A model generated the notes under the pieces. The model made no database searches. It had not been told where the DNA came from and saw nothing but the letters and a program-made list of their open reading frames with translations. A stretch of 64,000 nt of DNA from Erodium maritimum (taxonomy: Eukaryota > Streptophyta > Magnoliopsida > Geraniales > Geraniaceae), in assembly GCA_963921825.1 (NCBI GenBank), contig OY997590.1, positions 42,239,039 to 42,303,038 of the forward strand, in the 5' to 3' direction. Shown in pieces: positions 22,240-34,709 of the stretch. The translations under genes and the position numbers were made by a program. Position 1 is the stretch's first letter; every line of letters starts with the position of its first letter.

Positions 22240-23383
22240 GGATCACCTCGTCTTCATGCCATGATAAGTATACTTACCTGCCAATACCCTTAATACCATT
22301 GTATACCGATGGATCAAAACCTTCGCTAATGAAATTTCTCCACATTCAATTCGTCGGTTAATTTCCTCTGTCTTGTAACGGTTAATTTTTTCATACCCGA
22401 ACGAATGTTTGACCCCCTCAGAACGCCTCGAATGACTATTTGTACCGGAGTTTTTGAAAACGCCGCTGATGTTTGAAGTTTTTTTCATAACATGTGGTCT
22501 GTTGTTGTGATTGTCCCTTGCCACCACGAGATGATGCCTGAGTTCCTCCGTATTCTGAGAGGATTCGAAGGTTACGTTGGACGAAGAAGTAACATCCCTT
22601 ACCGCCGGAACCTTGGCTTTTCTCCATACTCCTACATGGTCTCGTCCTTAAAGGCCACCAACCAAGGACCCATCACTCGATTCTCTTGAAGATCACACTC
22701 CTTGTCCATGTACATGGAAGATGTGTCCTCACACCAGTACTCTTGCACGACTGATATGGTTTCTGTATACTTATTTAAGCCCTTTTAAAATAGAAGATGA
22801 GATATTTAAAAATAAATTGTTATCCCACATAAATAAACATACATATTAACAAGTTGGATGGAAGAGCTAAATTGCGTAAATCATACAACATGTTTCTTGG
22901 TCTGCGAGTGTGGAACGTCTAGCGAGAATGCCTTCATTACGGCCTTTCATAATGTTGTTGATGACCTACTTCCAATGAGATGTTTCAACGTATTGTGGGA
23001 CCGAGACTTCGAAGCCTTCTTGGCCTTGGCCTACAATTTTTAAACATATTTAAAGACATTAGTAACACAGATTAATCAACGTATTTTTTATTGTATAATT
23101 ACATGGCAACCATCATATTTACCTTATTTTCATTTAAACTCCACTACGTGAGAAGCCACTCCCACTGTTCGGGTCGGTCTATGAATTCTTCAGCTTTGTC
23201 AATCATACATATTCAAGTCTTTCGACCCCCTCCTTCTCAGTATATTTCATCCACCACATCTTGCAATCATGACTTCATTATTTATACGTGTCCTTAGTGA
23301 TACCCTATATCCATAACATTATACCCTACATCCATAACATTAGCGAGCGATGATCCTGGTTGAAATCGTGTATTGTTTGACTT
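22240..23383 (-). pseudogene. Decayed plant transposase-like gene, downstream arm
   Basis: On the minus strand near 23040-22860 one frame reads SKSRSHNTLKHLIGSRSS, then a segment ending KAFSLDVPHSQTKKHVV. This resembles the conserved HT-x-GS-x-SF box of plant En/Spm-type transposase (Transposase_24-like) proteins. The 22243-22690 part holds basic, Gln/Ser-rich open frames without a recognised domain. The upstream arm is at 43204-43837, beyond the LINE. Several stops are present. The assignment rests on a short motif only. Confidence 0.3.
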
Positions 23384-23676
23384 AAAAAGAGAGGTACCAA
23401 AAATCAGAACTAAAAAGGAAAGTATTGTTCATACTCTCTCAAGTCTGCTACAGTTCTCTTGAAGATCTTCTTGCTTCTGACGAACACCTCAAGAACACCA
23501 AGAAGCTGGTGTTTGCTGTTTTGAAGCTCTTTTCCGGCAGGCGTTTTTTTCCGGCCCGGTGTAGTGTTCAGGATGGCCTAGCATCGGCCATCGAACCACC
23601 GTGGACCTCTCTCACATCTTCTACTCACCTCTCCACTCAAAGGACTCTCCTAAGCTCTGTTACAGTCCTGTTAGCA

Positions 23677-25332
23677 ATGGCCATTACTTTAGCTTCTAAA
23701 AAAGGGATCAAGAAGAAAGGATTCCACAGCAAGCAACCTCTCTCTCCTTCTTCGTCAGATAGGACTTAAGAATACTCTCCTGGAGGGAGAACCAAACTGA
23801 TCGACGACCAAAATACCTTTTACGAAAAAAAATTCCAGCCGTTACTCTCTGAACCTGATACAACTCCAGCCTCCTCCCAGCTCTCGCACTTTAGAACAGG
23901 GAATCAGGGTTATCAAGCGCCTGCACCTGATCTCCTTGAAGGAACGAGTCTATTCTTTAAGAAACCCAAAACTCTTGAGTGGAAGCAAATTAACTCCGGC
24001 TCTCTCCGTTCGAATCCTCTGGAACAGCAACCAGAAGACTCCTCTTCTTTGGGCTACCCCCCTCCGGGTTTTGAAAGACCTCTTGCTTCGGTAACTACAC
24101 AAAATAGACCTGAGTTTCAAAGATCTTCTGTAGGCAGAAGAGGAAGCTACTTCCAGGTGGTTGATGAATCTTTTTGCTGAGATTGGTGGAATAATAAAGG
24201 TGAATGTTGTTCCTCATCCTAATACCAAAGCAAAGTGGTATGGATTTTGTCACTTCCTCACCCCTCTCAATTTGCAACAAGCAATTTTGAGATTTAATGG
24301 CTATATCATAGAAGGGTGTAGGCTTTTTGTTACCAATGCCTGGTTAAGAAACCCCCCCTCTTCTTCAGTCCCTCATTCTCCTCAGCCAAGAGAAGATGAT
24401 GATTATGGCATTAGGGGCACTATAGTAACTACCAATCTGAATATCCTCCAAAGAAGCCATCTTGCCATCAAACATAACAACTATTCTGTTGAGGGTATTA
24501 TGAATGCTATTGCCTTGGAAGGAGTTTATGAAATTCAGGTAAAATCCCTTGGCAACAAGGTTCTGATTGTCCATTGTCCTGATCCAAAGTATGAGGAAGC
24601 TCTAATCAATGATGAAGGTCTTTGGTTGCAAAACCGGTTAACTCTACTCCCAGTCCAAGTAAACATTTGCTTGAAAGGTGGAGTCTTTACTTGGTTGTGC
24701 ATTCAAGGTCTCCCCTTTCATGGATGGTGTGAGGAGTCCTTTGATGCTTGTTGCAGCCAGTTTGGATCCATCATCTTCTCTCATCCTAATAACAAAGCAA
24801 GTTTACTTGTCAATAAAGCCTTTATCTTGATTTATACTTCATCAATTGCCAGCCTACAAAAAGAAGTTAAGCTTCAGCTTGGAAATGAAATTTTTAGAGT
24901 CTGGGTTAGTTCAGTGCATGACTCAGTTCTCCCTCCTGTCCAAGGTGATAATAGAGTGGTCTCCTCTTCTGCACCTTCTGAAAAGAATATTGAGCTCTCC
25001 TCCTCAGCCTCAAAGCTCTCCACACCCCTGGGAACAAATATCTTATCTGAAAATAATTCTCATGTATCCCCTCATCAATGGAAACTTATTACACACCAAC
25101 TGTTGGATCCCATGGTGAATGATTTGCATCAGAATTTGGCTGAGGTTCAACCATACATTCCTTCTCAGCCTCTTGGAGTAATTAATGCCACTCTGGCTAT
25201 TGATGGCACACAGTCATTGGCTCACAACACTTTCGAGGAAGGTTTAGGTGGAGCTGAGGTTTCTGAGCATTTATTTTCCTCACCATTACTGGTTGTTCCT
25301 TCTGTCCCTCTAGAGAATTTGATAGTTAATGA
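23677..25332 (+). pseudogene. LINE ORF1, N-terminal part with RRM
   Basis: A likely start at 23677 (MAITLASKKGIKKKGFHSK) is followed by frame disruptions. From 24161 one frame is open to the Copia insertion. It has an RRM-like fold at 24161-24345 (LFAEIGGIIKV, then KWYGFCHF as the RNP1 box and GCRLFVTNA). After a linker comes a DUF4283-like region with LCIQGLPFHGWCEESFD and the IGSIIF-like stretch. This is the plant L1 ORF1 RNA-binding protein that packages LINE RNA. The 5' third is frameshifted. Confidence 0.85.
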
Positions 25333-27020
25333 TGTTAGTCTTAGTGCCCGTAGTTCAATCCTAAATGTCCAAATGTATATATCATCGTTAGCAATAAAAT
25401 TAAAGCGGCTTTATATTACTTATGTGTTGGAGTAATATATCGATGTGTGCTCTGATCTATGCCCACCATGCGAATAGAACCATAGATCGAGATAGATCAC
25501 ACTCGATGGGTCCCTAGTCAACAAAGCTTCACTAGAAGCGACTAGTATGAAAGATGGCTCTTTATGGCTTACGTTCTGTTAGTCATTGGAATGGGATTCC
25601 GGAGTCTGATCATAGATATCATGTGGGACATGATATTGGACGACCCGCCCTGAATATGTGCCATAGATTAAGTCATGAACATATTCAGTGTTGTAGCTTG
25701 TCATGTATCCTTAGACCAAGGAGTCTTTGTGATCGCTATGTAGTCAACAACTGAGTTTGACCTGAGCCTAACGTTGTCCGTAACAGGGCTTCCATAACGG
25801 CCAGGATTGGCTTGGGGACGGGCTACATGAGTGACAAGAAAGACGGCTAAGGGATTTATCCCTCATACTAAGGTATGGGAAAGATATCGGTTCTCGGCCA
25901 CTTGATCGAGAGTGACTGGAAGAATAGCATGGCCATGCACATGATACTGGGTATCATATCTTCAGTCATCTCACATATCAAGGAACGGTGATTGAGAATA
26001 ATAAGGATGACGGCTCTATGCCTTATCTCAATCAGGATATCGGAGATAAAAGGATAATGACAGGGACGACGGAAAGGTTAGAATCGACAGGGTCGATTCG
26101 TTATGTAGTGTCAGGCAATACTAAAGTCTCGTTAGTTGCCACTTAAATAGGATCAAGTAAAATGGGATTTTACGTTGATCTATTGACATGCATAAACCTA
26201 AGGGTCACACCGGAGGATGAAACTCATTGACACATTTATGGAGAATGGCCAAAAGGGAGTTGTCTCGGGACATGACCAAAACTGGGTTTTGGGTCATGTG
26301 CCCGTACGTGAATAGGACTTTACGGATCGAGACAAGGCTTGGAGTCTTGGGATTGATCGCGTCGGATAATGTTGGACATTTCCGGTATGGAAGGCTTGGA
26401 GGCGATGAGCGAATCACGGGACCTCGTTAGAAATGGCCACGGGCCATGTTCCAAGAGGCCCATGAAAGGCCCATGCAACCAAGGCCCATAGAACTAATTA
26501 ATCAAGTCTTGATTAATTAGTACTAAGTAAGCAAGACAAGGATTAAGGTGTTGGTGATTCACCACCTAACCCAATCTTGTCTTGCCATACTTTGTCCTAT
26601 TTACACCTTACTTGACACCATACTTGTCCCATGCCTTTAGTTGGACAAGTATGGGTTTTGTTATGTTTAAGTCATCTTTTTTCAACATAACAAACACAAG
26701 ACAAGAATAGGAAACACATTTTCTCTCCCTCTTCCATGGCCATTTCGGGTTTGGCTAGTTTCCTCCTCCATTTTTGTGTTCTTGAGTCCTCAAAGAGAAG
26801 AACTACGTGGCTTTGATTCCCATGTGGATACGTAGGCGTCTTGGAGACTCAAGCCAATCATTCGTTACCCGGTGTTCTTGTTTTGGTAAGAACTAGTGCT
26901 GAATTTTTCTCTTGTTAATCCATTCTTTGTTAGTTGTTTCATGGTTTTAATTGTCTCTTGGTTTTCATTGATTTTCCGCTGCGAGTTGGTTCATCTCCAA
27001 CCCTACCTCGAGACCCAACA
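25333..27020 (+). repeat. 5' LTR of the youngest Copia A copy
   Basis: 1688 bp, TGTTAGTC to GACCCAACA. No difference from the 3' LTR was found. Confidence 0.97.
25588..26694 (+). promoter_or_regulatory. Hairpin-dense segment of the Copia A LTR
   Basis: At least eight strong inverted repeats. 25588-25600 GGAAT-GGG-ATTCC. 25616-25636 ATATCATGT-GGG-ACATGATAT. 25941-25957 ATGATAC-TGG-GTATCAT. 25989-26034 TGATTGAGA with a bulge against CCTTATCTCAATCA. 26266-26304 about 17 paired bases with two one-base bulges. 26493-26521 two perfect 14-base arms around one T. 26531-26585 GCAAGACAAG against CTTGTCTTGC enclosing a TGGTG/CACCA stem. 26657-26694 11-base arms (TTTGTTATGTT) around a T-rich loop. The same arms are present in the other young LTR copies. 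A role in RNA folding is inference. Confidence 0.6.
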
Positions 27021-27021
27021 G

Positions 27022-27033
27022 TGGTATCAGAGC
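27022..27033 (+). other. Primer-binding site, initiator Met tRNA
   Basis: TGGTATCAGAGC one base after the 5' LTR, the usual plant Copia PBS. Confidence 0.93.
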
Positions 27034-28577
27034 CGTGCTACCTTCGGGATTCACAAGACGGTGTTCATAGTTTCGGTTTTGCTTGAAAGTTTCGTTTTTG
27101 GCATGTTGTTTTGCTAAATTGTTTGATAACATGTTTTAAATTCTTGTTTATGGATTTAATGCATGTAAAATGAATTTTTGAAAATTATTTCAAATCTGGA
27201 AATTTTGAAAAAAAGTTTGATTTTTCGGGTCTCGGGAGCGGGACTCTCGGGGAGCCGAAACCGGGACCGAACGGGGCTCCGTTGGACGGAGCTAGGCCAA
27301 GCATGACCATTGGATGGTTGATATGCCATGGCTAAACCGTTTTGTTAGTTATGACGAGTTTGGAACCGTCATGACGAACTCGAAGATCAAATGTTCAAAA
27401 GTTTCATTTTTGAAAGGTTTCGATAAACCGAGCATCAAAAAATTTCGAAACTTGGCTATTAATTAAAACCGGAAAATCACATGATGTTTGATAACATGCT
27501 TGTTTGATAACACGATGTGTGATGTGATGTTGGCATGGTGTACATAATAGCCCCGAGCTCGATTTAATTATTTATCGCTTTTCACGGCCTGCGAGCCGTT
27601 AGAGTTAGCGTGTAATTATTCTTTCAATGTGTGGTCGTCGAACCACTTGTTTGTAATATTTATTTATTCCCGACCTGCGAGTCGTGTATTAAATTGTAAT
27701 ATTTTACTCAAGATGAAGAAAGGGCGAAAAGGTCATTTGGTGGCTTTTCGGGTGTTGGCATCGGCTTGGAGTCGATGGAGCTCAAGAAGCTAGTGGGAGT
27801 TAGTTTAGGGGGCTATTATGTGCATATTTATCGCTTTATGCTTGGTTTAGTTTATGCATGATTAATTCTATGTGTTTTAGAATTGCATGCTTAACTTTAT
27901 TTACCGAGCATATCATCTCACATGCAAAGATAAAATTGGAATTTTAATCCTTGTGTGTGAGCCCTTAGAATCGTCATCACATTTGATGTAGTTGACGGGT
28001 TCGAAGGAAGAATTACATTGGATGTAATTTGAGGCATCATTGCATTTGGAATGTAGTTGATGTGCTCATCGCATCTAGGATGTGTCAAAGTTTTAAACAC
28101 AACCGGACAAGTAAAAACGGGTCATGTCTGATACCTCCCAATTATCAACACCTTACTACCTCCTCGTCCTATGGGTGTCGTGCGCATTAGCGGAGCATCC
28201 ATGGGAAAGCGGGGTAGTAGGTTTGGACGACATATGTGGGTGTCGTGCGCATTAGCGGAGCACCTACATAGTGACGGGCCATAGTTGAAAATTGGTGGAC
28301 CCGACTACGATTCTCAGCCTGAGGTTGAGCTAGGGTAACAGATAGGGTAAGCCGTGTACATAAGTGCATACCCTAGCCAAGAGTCACATTGGATGTGATT
28401 GGATGGAGTCCTACCTACATAGCTCGATTAAGTGGTGAGCATTAGTTCAGCTTAATCGAGTGAATCAAGGATCTTGGTTTCAGATTCTAAAGGTTTAGAA
28501 TCGATTGTTGGTGTTTAAGCTTGATCTTCATAAAATTTATTCAGTTTACTGATTGAATTTTATCTGTTGTAGATCAA
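27034..28577 (+). other. Untranslated leader of the Copia A element
   Basis: About 1.5 kb between PBS and gag with no long coding frame. It contains repeated GATGTAGTTGA/GGATGTAATT motifs (27985-28090) and two copies of GTGTCGTGCGCATTAGCGGA (near 28166 and 28230). A long leader is common in this kind of element. Confidence 0.6.
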
Positions 28578-31500
28578 ATGGCAAATTCAGCGAACATTAA
28601 TAGTTTGTCATTAAAAACCATTCTTGACAGGGTCAAGCTAAATGGGACAAACTATTTGGACTGGTACAGAATTTTGAGGATAGTCCTCAAGTCTGAACGC
28701 AAAGAATATGTCCTTGACAAGGCTGTCTCTAAGACCATATCAGAGTTACATGAAGTGTCATTAACTGCTGAGAAGAATATCTCAGGGATCTGGGATCCAA
28801 GGATATTCTGATGGTCAACAAGGGAATTGGAAGTGGCATGGGCTGGGCCCATGCGCACTTGGCAGGAAAGATGAGACACCTGAGAATGTCTGCTTCTACT
28901 GCCAACAGCCTGGTCATTGGAACCGGGATTACAGGAAGTTCACGGCTGATCTGAAGAAGGGCAGTGGGACTACGCCTTCATCAAATAGCCTGGATGATCT
29001 GAAGAAGGGCAGTAACACTGCGCCTTCATCAGGAAACCTGGATGATCTAAGGAAGGGCGGTGGGACCGTGCCTTCAATCGGTATTAACTCTATAGAGCTA
29101 CATCTCTCTACTTCCAAAGATTCATGGGTATTAGATACCATGACTGAATCTCACACATGCACTAATATATGGTGGCTGAAAGTAGGAGAGATTTGGAAAG
29201 CACGAAATGGACCTCAGAGTTGTGGCAACTACTGTAGGATCCATGAGTCTTGCTTTGCCAAGAGGCCTTGTCTTAGTATTGTATAATGTATATTGCATAC
29301 CTACTTTTAGTAGGAATATTATATCTGTATCCGTGTTTGACAAGGAAGGATATAATGTTAATATTGGAAATGGAGTTTTCAATGTTCTATGCAATGATAT
29401 GTTTTATACCAGTACTGACATGGTTGGAGGATTGTACATATTAGATATGGGTAACAATGCCTCAAGTTCTATATATTCCGTTAATACCAAGAGGTCTAAA
29501 TCCAACGATTTAAACCTAACTCTGTTATGGTACTGTCATTTGGGTCGCATAAACAAGAAGCGCCTATCAGCACTTCAGAAGTGCGGGCTTTCAGGTTCAT
29601 TCGAATTCCATTCGATCGATAGGTGCAAGGTTTGTTTGATGGGAAAAATGACTAAAGTGCCCTTTATCGATCGCGATGAAAGGGCGGGTGAATTATTTGG
29701 GCTGATACACTCGAATGTGTGTAGACCAATAAGTTCACTTGCCAGGAGGGGTTTTAGCTACTTTATCACATTTACTGATGATTACAGTAAATATGGTTAT
29801 GTCTATTCGGTGAGACATAAGTCTGAAACTTTTGATAAATTCAAAGAGTTTAAGACTATAGTAGAAAACCAGCTCGACAAAGGTATTAAGGCACTTCGAT
29901 TGGATCGAGGTGGAAAATACTTGACCACAGAGTTATTAGATCATCTAAAAGAGAATGGGATCCTTTTGGAATGGACTCCTCCTAGGTCACTGTAGTTGAA
30001 AGGTGTAGCCAAACGGAGAAATCAGACATTGTTAGACAATGGTCTGTTCCATGATTAGTTGGACTGATCTCCCATCTCTTTTAGGGGTTTTGCTCTAGAG
30101 ACGACCGCATTCATAGTGAATCGGGCTTCGACGAATGGTGTGGAAGGGACACCATTTTAAAAATGGTACGGGATGATGCCCGCTTTGTCCTTCCTAAAGA
30201 TTTGTGGTTGCGAGGCTTATGTGAAACATTTGGTTTCGACTAAGCTCGAACCAAGATCTGAGATATGCACCTTCGTGTGGTATCCCAAAGCAACAAGGGG
30301 ATACTATTTCTACAATCCCAGTGAGAACATGGTGTTCGTCGCTTGGGGTGGGGTCTTTATGGAAAAAAAGTTTTGTTTCCAAAGACGTCATTGGGAGGAC
30401 TGTGCATCTCGAAGAAATTCAGGATGGTACAGATCTGTCTAAACCAATTGGCAACCCAGTAGAAAGGAGCCAGAGATTGTCGTAGAGTAAGAACCAATTC
30501 CTGTTACAATTCCGGAAGGTCCAAGGCGATTTGAAAGGATCAATCTTCCACCTCCAAGATATGGTATCCGGAGGTGACAATGAAGTCATGGTGGATCACG
30601 ATGATCCAGCCACCTTTCAGGAAGTCGTGGATGGGCCCAACTCCGAGTTATGGCTGGGAGCCATGAGGGAGGAAATGCAATCCATGTCGGACAACCGAGT
30701 CTGGGAACCGGTTGATCCCATCAATGGTGTGAGGACCATCGGATGCAAATGGATCTTCAAGGTGAAGATGGACATGGATGGCAACCCTCTGACCTACAAA
30801 GCTCAACTGGTGGCGAAAGGTTATAGGCATGGATTGACTATGAGGAAACCTTCTCCTTAGTGGCTATGGTCAAAATCGATCCAAATTCTTCTTGACATAA
30901 CTGCGTATCATAATTACGAGATATGGCAAGTGGATGTCAAAACCGCTTTCCTAAATGGAAATTTGACTGAGTACGTTTATATGTCTCGGCCCAAAGGTTT
31001 TGACGATCCGAAGAATAAAGGAAAGATTTATAAGTTGTTGAAATCCATTTATGGATTGAAACGAACTTCTCGGAGTTGGATCCTTCGTTTTGATGAAGCT
31101 GTAATTGGATTTGGCTTAATCAAGAACGAGGATGAATCTTGCGTTTATAAGAAGGCTAGTGGGAGCAATATTACCTTTCTGGTTCTCATTGAAAACGACA
31201 TCCCAACCTTGCACGAGACTAAAGCTTGGTTGAGGAAGTGTTTTTCAATAAAGGACTTAGGTGATGCTTCTCATATCTTAAGGATTAAGATATGTAGAGA
31301 TCGCACCAAGAGGGTCTTGGATTTAAGTCAGGGAACCTATGTGAACAAGGCATTGAGTAGGTTCTTAATGCTCGATTCAAAGAAAGGACTCTTACCCACT
31401 AGTCATGGCATTCATCTCAGCAAGACTTAGTGTCCTAAGACACATGATGAGCTGAAAAGGATGATGAAATGCGCCTGGGGGCAGGATCGATCATATATGC

Positions 31501-32080
31501 CATGACATGTATGAGACCAGACGTCTCGTAAGCCTTATGTTGTACCAGTAGACATCATTCTAACCCGGGGGAAAGATGATGCTGAACTAGTCGTCGAAGG
31601 ATGAGTAGACGCTAGTTTTCCAAGACAAATCCAGATCACTTTAGAAGTCAATCAGGATATGTGTTTACGCTGAATGGCAGAGCTTTAGCTGGGAAAGCGT
31701 AAAGCAAGATACCATTGCCGAATCTACGACAGAGGCCAAGTACATGGATGCTGCATAGGCAGCTAAGGAGGCTATGTGGATTTGGAAATTCATGGCAGGG
31801 CTGGGTGTAATTAAAAACCCATCCAGCCCGGTGAATCCATCTTGCGACAACACAAGGGCCATTGCGCAAGCTAAAAGCCTAGATCGTATAACAAATCCAA
31901 ACATGTACTGCGGCGTATCCACCTCATCAGATAAATACTTAACTGAGGTGAAGTGAAGATAACCGATATTGCAACAGATGATAACATAGCCAACCCTTTG
32001 ACTAAGGCAGTGTCACTGCCTGAACATGTTAGACATGTAAAGTCGATGGGGACATATTGGACTTTAGATTGGAACTAGGG
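28578..32080 (+). pseudogene. Copia gag-pol region, youngest copy (broken fossil)
   Basis: Gag-like start at 28578 (KLNGTNYLDWYRILR). A short in-frame tandem repeat of DDLKKGS(N/G)T type lies at about 28950-29075. A protease-like WVLDT is near 29127. GAG_pre-integrase and zinc-binding region about 29510-29660 (CHLGRINKKRL, CKVCLMGKMT), integrase core about 29680-29990 (FTDDYSKYGYVY, LRLDRGGKYL), RT about 30620-31330 (WIFKVKMDMDGN, VDVKTAFLNGNL, LLKSIYGLKR), RNase H about 31700-32080. Several breaks are present, so no complete polyprotein could come from this copy. Confidence 0.9.
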
Positions 32081-32092
32081 CAAGTGGGAGAT

Positions 32093-33780
32093 TGTTAGTC
32101 TTAGTGCCCGTAGTTCAATCCTAAATGTCCAAATGTATATATCATCGTTAGCAATAAAATTAAAGCGGCTTTATATTACTTATGTGTTGGAGTAATATAT
32201 CGATGTGTGCTCTGATCTATGCCCACCATGCGAATAGAACCATAGATCGAGATAGATCACACTCGATGGGTCCCTAGTCAACAAAGCTTCACTAGAAGCG
32301 ACTAGTATGAAAGATGGCTCTTTATGGCTTACGTTCTGTTAGTCATTGGAATGGGATTCCGGAGTCTGATCATAGATATCATGTGGGACATGATATTGGA
32401 CGACCCGCCCTGAATATGTGCCATAGATTAAGTCATGAACATATTCAGTGTTGTAGCTTGTCATGTATCCTTAGACCAAGGAGTCTTTGTGATCGCTATG
32501 TAGTCAACAACTGAGTTTGACCTGAGCCTAACGTTGTCCGTAACAGGGCTTCCATAACGGCCAGGATTGGCTTGGGGACGGGCTACATGAGTGACAAGAA
32601 AGACGGCTAAGGGATTTATCCCTCATACTAAGGTATGGGAAAGATATCGGTTCTCGGCCACTTGATCGAGAGTGACTGGAAGAATAGCATGGCCATGCAC
32701 ATGATACTGGGTATCATATCTTCAGTCATCTCACATATCAAGGAACGGTGATTGAGAATAATAAGGATGACGGCTCTATGCCTTATCTCAATCAGGATAT
32801 CGGAGATAAAAGGATAATGACAGGGACGACGGAAAGGTTAGAATCGACAGGGTCGATTCGTTATGTAGTGTCAGGCAATACTAAAGTCTCGTTAGTTGCC
32901 ACTTAAATAGGATCAAGTAAAATGGGATTTTACGTTGATCTATTGACATGCATAAACCTAAGGGTCACACCGGAGGATGAAACTCATTGACACATTTATG
33001 GAGAATGGCCAAAAGGGAGTTGTCTCGGGACATGACCAAAACTGGGTTTTGGGTCATGTGCCCGTACGTGAATAGGACTTTACGGATCGAGACAAGGCTT
33101 GGAGTCTTGGGATTGATCGCGTCGGATAATGTTGGACATTTCCGGTATGGAAGGCTTGGAGGCGATGAGCGAATCACGGGACCTCGTTAGAAATGGCCAC
33201 GGGCCATGTTCCAAGAGGCCCATGAAAGGCCCATGCAACCAAGGCCCATAGAACTAATTAATCAAGTCTTGATTAATTAGTACTAAGTAAGCAAGACAAG
33301 GATTAAGGTGTTGGTGATTCACCACCTAACCCAATCTTGTCTTGCCATACTTTGTCCTATTTACACCTTACTTGACACCATACTTGTCCCATGCCTTTAG
33401 TTGGACAAGTATGGGTTTTGTTATGTTTAAGTCATCTTTTTTCAACATAACAAACACAAGACAAGAATAGGAAACACATTTTCTCTCCCTCTTCCATGGC
33501 CATTTCGGGTTTGGCTAGTTTCCTCCTCCATTTTTGTGTTCTTGAGTCCTCAAAGAGAAGAACTACGTGGCTTTGATTCCCATGTGGATACGTAGGCGTC
33601 TTGGAGACTCAAGCCAATCATTCGTTACCCGGTGTTCTTGTTTTGGTAAGAACTAGTGCTGAATTTTTCTCTTGTTAATCCATTCTTTGTTAGTTGTTTC
33701 ATGGTTTTAATTGTCTCTTGGTTTTCATTGATTTTCCGCTGCGAGTTGGTTCATCTCCAACCCTACCTCGAGACCCAACA
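32093..33780 (+). repeat. 3' LTR of the youngest Copia A copy
   Basis: 1688 bp, identical by eye to 25333-27020, followed directly by the AATGA duplication and LINE ORF1 sequence. Confidence 0.97.
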
Positions 33781-34275
33781 AATGATACTTTTGCTGATGA
33801 GGAAAGGACTGAGAAAATAAATACTTCTCTTCCTACTTGTGTGCTTAAAAACACTGGTCCTCATGTGCCTCTTGGTTCTAACGGAGAAAAATGTTTGTCT
33901 CTGCAATTGTTTGAACATGTTGGTCAGGAGAATTTTCAGAACCTGGTGTCCCTGGAGAACACATCATCTCAGTTACATGCTCAGTCTCATTTCTCTAGTC
34001 CAGTCCTAGCCCAACCAGTTACAACAAACAATAGTACAAGTTTAAATCATCACTTGACTCTTGGGGAGCTCCAACAATCTCCTCTTGCAGAGCTAAGTGG
34101 CTCCTCTCAGACCTTGGTAGTAGCAACATTAAATTCCCCTCAACCTCAACTGATTTCTGGGCCCCCAAAGTCTCTTTCCCCCCTTTCCCTAGGTTTGGAG
34201 AGCTTGAATGGTGATTATATAGCTGGAACAGCCCCACCAGATCATCTACAGTCCAAGATTGATGAAGTGGCTTAA
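33781..34275 (+). pseudogene. LINE ORF1, middle part after the Copia insertion
   Basis: The LINE frame resumes with NDTFADEERTEK in the same codon phase as before the insertion and runs to a stop at 34273-34275. This part is a Ser/Pro/Leu-rich linker without a fold, as in other plant LINE ORF1 proteins between the RNA-binding core and the C-terminal motif. Confidence 0.8.
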
Positions 34276-34388
34276 AATATGGGTCTAATCTCAGCTAAGA
34301 AAACAAATTTTACTGCTGCATCTTTTAAAAAGCTGAGAAAAAAAAATCAAAGATTGGGTCTGCTCATACTTATGGTACAAGATCTAAA

Positions 34389-34709
34389 TTGACGGAGAAG
34401 CAATCTCATGGATTGTTTGAAAGCTCTCATTCTCCTCTGACCCCAGCCCCATTGCTTATCTCTGAGAATACGAAGGAGTCTTCTGCTATAAATGCTTGGA
34501 AATTTGGAAAAGCAATTGGCCTCACTGTCATTTGCTCTGATGATTTACTGATCAACCATCTTATTGCTCTGGATGATGAAAGGAATTACAGTGTGGAGCT
34601 TGAGACTGGAAGTGAAGAAGCCTTTGTGGATCTAGATAAAGATATTGAGAAAGAGCTCTCCCAGGCTTTGAGGGTAGAAGATCCTCATGACTCTCCTATC
34701 AAGCTATGA
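34389..34709 (+). pseudogene. LINE ORF1, C-terminal fragment
   Basis: Contains AWKFGKAIGLTVICSDD, the AW-x-LGL motif typical of plant LINE ORF1 C-termini, then an acidic tail. The stop overlaps the ORF2 start (ATGA at 34706-34709), which is a usual ORF1/ORF2 junction. It is separated from the middle part by a premature stop and a frame change. Confidence 0.8.

Larger units (their letters stand above)
25333..33780 (+). mobile_element. Copia family A element, youngest copy, TSD AATGA
   Basis: 5' LTR 25333-27020 and 3' LTR 32093-33780, both 1688 bp and identical when read through by eye. AATGA flanks the element at 25328-25332 and 33781-33785. PBS TGGTATCAGAGC at 27022-27033 and a purine-rich tract at 32082-32092. 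Internal order gag, protease-like, integrase, RT, RNase H is that of Copia. The coding regions are broken in several places. Identical LTRs imply an insertion within perhaps the last tens of thousands of years, if usual plant rates hold. Confidence 0.97.

Noticed and set aside
25554-25754. A 66-codon frame (MALYGLRSVSHWNG...) found in every Copia A LTR
   Set aside because: It recurs only because the LTR recurs, contains the palindromic repeats, has no known domain, and is not preserved against stops in older copies.
27022-27033. A tRNA gene at the Met-like sequence
   Set aside because: Only the 12-base primer-binding complement is present, directly after an LTR; there is no cloverleaf. No tRNA or rRNA gene was seen in the window.
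32093-33780. Read-through frame from the 3' LTR into LINE ORF1 (start at 33694)
   Set aside because: The ATG lies in the LTR by chance; the LINE part is the continuation of ORF1 interrupted by the insertion, not a new fusion gene.
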